Below are positions 60,617 through 64,000 of a stretch of 64,000 nucleotides of DNA, in pieces. Every line of letters starts with the position of its first letter. Position 1 is the first letter of the stretch. Below the pieces are notes generated by a model. It searched no databases and had not been told where the DNA came from. It saw only the letters and a list, made by a program, of their open reading frames with translations. The stretch is from the NCBI GenBank assembly GCA_902597095.1, contig CACJWK010000001.1, positions 62,001 through 126,000 on the forward strand. Direction: 5' to 3'. The position numbers and the translations under genes are program-made. This DNA is from an uncultured Pseudohongiella sp. (GTDB lineage: Bacteria > Pseudomonadota > Gammaproteobacteria > Pseudomonadales > Pseudohongiellaceae).

Positions 60617-62365
60617 ATGTACAGTTTTCGATATGACTGTCGATTCTCCGCGGGATCAGCCCGCCGGCAAGTCGTCATTCTTGTTCTGGCGCTCGGCGTT
60701 CTCTCCGGATGCAGAGATCCACAGAATGCTGAACCCGCAGAGCAGTATGATGCCGGCTCGCCGCTGCGCACCCGTTTGCTGACAGCTGATCAATACACCA
60801 ACTCAATCGCCCAAGTTTTCGGTGAGGACATTGCTGACAGTATCCTGCCGCCGATACCGCCGATGGCGCGGACGGATGGGCTACTGGCTTCGGGCAGTGC
60901 ATTCGTCGGAGTTACCTCGGATCAGGTCTCGCAGATCCAGCAGACAGCCACGTCAATCGCGGCTCAGGTGGTCGATCAAGAGCATCGCGATTTTCTGATC
61001 CCCTGTACGCCGGAAGCAACGGAAGCGGCTGATTCCAGCTGCGCGGCACTGTTTCTGGAAGAGACCGGCCGACTGCTGTTCCGTCGCCCCTTGAGTGACA
61101 GTCGGCTCTTGGATCTGGTGCAGATTGCGGATTACGCTGCGCAGCAAACCGGTGACTTTTATGACGGACTGTCACTGGCTCTTGAAGCCATGCTTATCAG
61201 CCCAGACTTTATTTTCATTGCTGACCGCGCTGAGGCTGATCCTGATGCTCCGGGTCGGCAGCGCCTTGACGCCTATTCTCTGGCTTCAAGATTGAGCTTT
61301 TTACTGTGGAATGCCCCGCCCGATGACGTCCTGTTACAAGAAGCCGGAACAGGCATTCTCCATACTCCGCAAGGTCTGGCAAGGGCAGTGGATCGAATGC
61401 TCGGCAGCGCGCGTCTTGAATCAGGCGTCAGGGCGTTCTTTGATGATCTGATGGCCTTTGACGAATTTAACAGTCTCGCTAAGGACCCCCTTGTGTATCC
61501 CATGGTTACGGGAACTACTCTTGAACATGCCCGTGAGCAAACCCTGCGCACGATCGTTGACCATCTAGTAGCCCGGCAGGCGGACTACCGAGACCTTTTC
61601 ACCACGCGGAAAACCTTTATGTCCATGCAGCTTGCTGCGGTTTATGACACTCCGGCCGGTGAGGGCTGGATGCCTTTCGAGTTCGAAGAAGGGGGCCCTC
61701 GGCTAGGCTTACTGACTCATGTCAGTTTCCTGGCCGCGAATTCTCATTCGGTTCGGAGCTCGCCGACTCTCAGGGGCAAGGCTCTGCGTGAAACCTTTCT
61801 GTGTCAGCGAGTGCCTGATCCTCCGCCGGACGTTGACTTCTCTTCGTTAGAAGAAGCAGAGGACGCTGCGACAGCGAAAGAACGCTTGGCGGTTCATAAC
61901 ACCAATCCGTCCTGTGCCGGTTGTCACCTGATCACCGACCCGATGGGCCTCTCACTGGAAAATTTTGACGGTGCAGGTCGCTACCGTGAAACCGAGAATG
62001 GCGCGCCACTGGACATAGCCGGCGAGCTGGATGGCATTTTCTATGAGGACATTGCCGGTCTGGCACAAGCGACCCGTAATCATCCCAAATTGTCCGCCTG
62101 TCTGATCAATCGGCTGTATGCTTACGGAACGGGTGGGCCTGTTTCTCTGAGAGAGGACAGGGATACGCTCGCGGGATTTGAAGCGCGTTTTGCGGAAAAT
62201 GAGTACCGATTACCCGAATTATTGCGCGATATAGCGCTGTCTGATGCGTTTTCGCGCGTGAGGTCTGAAGAATCTGAGGATAGAATGCATGATTCACTAC
62301 GAATGAAAGCGCCTGCCGAGAGAGCCGAATCTGCCATGGTTCTGGCAAGCATGGAGAACGAGTGA
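60617..62365 (+). CDS. DUF1592/DUF1588-domain lipoprotein
   Basis: About 582 residues from the ATG at 60617; this start gives a lipoprotein signal ('VVILVLALGVLSGC', LSGC lipobox). The longer open frame to 60509 is also possible. Domain order typical of the DUF1587/1592/1588/1585 family: 'LRTRLLTADQYTNSIAQVFG', 'LLFRRPLSDSRLLDLVQIAD', 'YSLASRLSFLLWNAPPDDVL', 'RLGLLTHVSFLAANSHSVRS' and a heme-like motif CAGCH in 'NTNPSCAGCHLITDPMG'. Unknown function; in many bacteria it pairs with a DUF1552 protein. The overlapping TGATG start shows tight coupling to the next gene. Confidence 0.9.
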   Translation: MYSFRYDCRFSAGSARRQVVILVLALGVLSGCRDPQNAEPAEQYDAGSPLRTRLLTADQYTNSIAQVFGEDIADSILPPIPPMARTDGLLASGSAFVGVTSDQVSQIQQTATSIAAQVVDQEHRDFLIPCTPEATEAADSSCAALFLEETGRLLFRRPLSDSRLLDLVQIADYAAQQTGDFYDGLSLALEAMLISPDFIFIADRAEADPDAPGRQRLDAYSLASRLSFLLWNAPPDDVLLQEAGTGILHTPQGLARAVDRMLGSARLESGVRAFFDDLMAFDEFNSLAKDPLVYPMVTGTTLEHAREQTLRTIVDHLVARQADYRDLFTTRKTFMSMQLAAVYDTPAGEGWMPFEFEEGGPRLGLLTHVSFLAANSHSVRSSPTLRGKALRETFLCQRVPDPPPDVDFSSLEEAEDAATAKERLAVHNTNPSCAGCHLITDPMGLSLENFDGAGRYRETENGAPLDIAGELDGIFYEDIAGLAQATRNHPKLSACLINRLYAYGTGGPVSLREDRDTLAGFEARFAENEYRLPELLRDIALSDAFSRVRSEESEDRMHDSLRMKAPAERAESAMVLASMENE

Positions 62366-63714
62366 TGAAAAGGCTTAAGCAGACTCTGAGCAGACGTCGG
62401 TTCCTTAGGGGTACCCTGAAGGGTGGGGCAGTCTCCGTCGGGCTGCCACTTTTGAATGTCTTTTTGAATGACAACGGGACGGCCTATGCAGACGGCATGC
62501 CGATTCCCCTGCGTTTTGGTACCTGGTCCTGGGGGCTTGGTATGAGCGAATCGATTTTTGTTCCGAAGAAAACCGGTGCAAATTTCGATCTGCCTGAAGA
62601 AATTGCTGCGCTGGCGCCAGTCCAAGAACATCTGAATCTGTACACCAATTTTCATGTTTTTAAAGATGATGCCCCCAATTTGTGTCATCACTCTGGCTGG
62701 GTGGTACTGCGTTCTGGCATTGCGCCGACTGCGCGGGACAATCTGCCCGGCGAGACCATTGATGTGTCGATCGCGCGACAGATTGGCAACGCCACCCGGT
62801 TCAGAAGCCTGAGCGCAACCGCTACCGGCGATGCGCGAGACAGCTTCAGCTATGAAGGCGGAAATTCGGTCAACACACCAGAGTGGTCACCGCTGAGATT
62901 CTATCAGCGTCTTTTCGGGGAGGGTTTTCAGGATCCCAATGCCTCCACGTTTTCTCCTGACCCCAAAGTGATGGTGCGGCAGAGCGCCCTCAGCGCTGTT
63001 CAGGAGGAAGCCCGCAAGCTGGAGAAATCCCTTGGCGCTGAGGATCGGGCTCGTCTGGATCAGTATTTTACGGGATTGCGGGATCTTGAGCGGCGGTTTG
63101 ATCTGCAGCTCACCAAACCCGATCCCCGTGAAGCCTGTGTGGTATTGGAAGAGCCGATGGATCTGCCAACGGGGCTGGATGCGGATCTTGTGGCAACGAG
63201 ACATCGCATGATGACGGACCTGATGCTGATGGCGGTGGCCTGCGATCAGACCCGTGTGTTCAATATGTTCTATGCGTCTGCGTTCTCAGCAACTACGCAG
63301 CCGGGATATGACAAGCCGCATCACACGGCGACTCATGAAGAAGCGGTGGATCCGGAGTTGGGCTATCAGCCCTATACCTCCTGGTATACGCGTCGCGCCA
63401 TGGAGGAATGGGCCTACTACGTGCAGGCCCTCGACAAATTTAGGGAGGGGGACGGTTCTCTGCTGGACAATTCGTTCATTTATGCTACGACAGATCAGTC
63501 CTTTGCCAAGCTGCACGCGATAGATGGTATCCCCATGTTTTCCGCAGGCACTGCCGGCGGCCTCGTCAAGACCGGTCTGCACATCGACGGTGGCGGCTCA
63601 CCCGGTTGCCGGCTCGGGTTCACCGCTCAGCGGCTGATGGGACTCGAGATCGATACCTGGGGAGACAAAAGCAACACCACCTCAAGCGAAATAAGTGACA
63701 TTCTGATTACTTGA
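62365..63714 (+). CDS. DUF1552-family exported protein (Tat substrate)
   Basis: 449 residues from the ATG at 62365, inside TGATG of the previous stop. A twin-arginine signal ('LSRRRFLRGTLKGGAVSVGL', then 'PLLNVFLND') directs it to the periplasm. DUF1552 features: 'GTWSWGLGMSESIFVPKKTG', 'LYTNFHVFKDDAPNLCHHSG', 'TIDVSIARQIGN', 'RLDQYFTGLRDLERRFD' and 'FIYATTDQSFAKLHAIDGIP' with conserved His/Asp residues suggesting metal binding of the alkaline-phosphatase/sulfatase-like type. Function is unproven. It forms a DUF1592-DUF1552 operon, common in marine and soil bacteria. Confidence 0.9.
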   Translation: MKRLKQTLSRRRFLRGTLKGGAVSVGLPLLNVFLNDNGTAYADGMPIPLRFGTWSWGLGMSESIFVPKKTGANFDLPEEIAALAPVQEHLNLYTNFHVFKDDAPNLCHHSGWVVLRSGIAPTARDNLPGETIDVSIARQIGNATRFRSLSATATGDARDSFSYEGGNSVNTPEWSPLRFYQRLFGEGFQDPNASTFSPDPKVMVRQSALSAVQEEARKLEKSLGAEDRARLDQYFTGLRDLERRFDLQLTKPDPREACVVLEEPMDLPTGLDADLVATRHRMMTDLMLMAVACDQTRVFNMFYASAFSATTQPGYDKPHHTATHEEAVDPELGYQPYTSWYTRRAMEEWAYYVQALDKFREGDGSLLDNSFIYATTDQSFAKLHAIDGIPMFSAGTAGGLVKTGLHIDGGGSPGCRLGFTAQRLMGLEIDTWGDKSNTTSSEISDILIT

Positions 63715-63734
63715 TAAATCTCGGATTTTGAATT

Positions 63735-64000
63735 GTGAGCAGCCTTAAAAAAGTCGCTTTGAGCCTCTATTCGATCCGCTTTATCGCCTGTTGCGCAGCT
63801 GCTGTCGGCGCTGATCAAGGATCCTACACTGAAGCTTACCGCGACGTTCCCATGCCCGTGGGTTTCAGGGTGGAGGCCACTCAGGAAGGACCGGTATTCG
63901 CTGACGCATCCGGCATGACGCTATACAAATGGCCTCAGCACAAGTTGCGTAATGGATACAGCGGTGAGTCTCCCGGCTCGCCCGCCTGCTACGAGGATGT
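63735..64000 (+). CDS. Exported PF03640-type protein (incomplete)
   Basis: A GTG at 63735 opens a frame running past the right edge; about 88 residues are visible. A signal peptide ('LKKVALSLYSIRFIACCAAA') is followed by 'VGFRVEATQEGPVFADASGM' and 'TLYKWPQHKLRNGYSGE', matching the secreted 'DxxGxTLY' repeat of PF03640 (COG4315) lipoproteins, usually thought to bind a small ligand or heme. It follows the DUF1552 gene by 20 bp and is probably in the same operon. Confidence 0.75.
   Translation, partial: MSSLKKVALSLYSIRFIACCAAAVGADQGSYTEAYRDVPMPVGFRVEATQEGPVFADASGMTLYKWPQHKLRNGYSGESPGSPACYED

Noticed and set aside
1-64000. CRISPR arrays, tRNA and rRNA genes
   Set aside because: No regularly spaced repeats of CRISPR size and no recognisable tRNA or rRNA sequence were seen when reading the intergenic regions.

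Overview
The window looks like a chromosome segment of an aerobic, heterotrophic, probably marine gammaproteobacterium. The evidence is the gene set: a TonB-dependent receptor without a STN domain, a SapC-family protein, PQQ-type dehydrogenases, DUF1552/DUF1592 proteins, malonyl-CoA decarboxylase, and gammaproteobacterial-type purEK, glmS/glmM and Sua5. The exact lineage cannot be fixed from sequence alone. I found no rRNA, tRNA or CRISPR.

Layout. 1-9.3 kb: an exported beta-propeller protein cut by the left edge, then a cluster around a large TonB-dependent receptor: two 2OG-Fe(II) oxygenases and a TPR protein upstream, and a convergent SapC / small secreted protein / third 2OG-oxygenase block downstream. 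The receptor's upstream region carries 11-bp tandem repeats and palindromes. 9.6-17.6 kb: an exported metallo-beta-lactamase-fold protein, a CBM9-DUF5916 outer-membrane protein, purK-purE, Sua5 and malonyl-CoA decarboxylase. 17.6-19.8 kb: a long purine-only tract, small proteins and a broken DoxX gene. 19.8-22.9 kb: a low-GC island of small same-strand genes (quinol-monooxygenase-like, MAPEG, secreted and tiny proteins) abutting the 3' end of glmS, the classical Tn7-family insertion hotspot. 22.9-30.3 kb: glmS (apparent +1 frameshift) divergent from glmM, then nei, a ureohydrolase with a structured leader, and a broken yjiH. 30.4-37.2 kb: an lhr-nei-photolyase DNA-repair operon with overlapping genes. 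37.4-46.8 kb: exported acetamidase/formamidase, DUF429, a second purine tract, acyl-CoA ligase, an exported class V aminotransferase fold, metY preceded by a hairpin cluster with terminator, and a secreted protein.

47-64 kb is an envelope redox and catabolic region. It holds an exported FAH-fold enzyme, an operon of a beta-propeller with two heme-c proteins, a PQQ dehydrogenase followed by two YceI proteins and an FMN-binding protein, exported creatininase and S10 peptidase, a membrane-anchored triheme cytochrome, and a DUF1592-DUF1552 pair followed by the start of a PF03640-type protein. Many enzymes whose relatives are usually cytosolic carry export signals here, suggesting that much substrate processing is periplasmic and coupled to cytochromes.

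Several reading frames are broken by what look like single extra bases in short homopolymers (glmS, yjiH, DoxX, possibly the small gene after malonyl-CoA decarboxylase), and two by in-frame stops. Either this lineage is accumulating pseudogenes or the assembly contains indel errors; glmS is normally essential, so the error explanation must be checked first.
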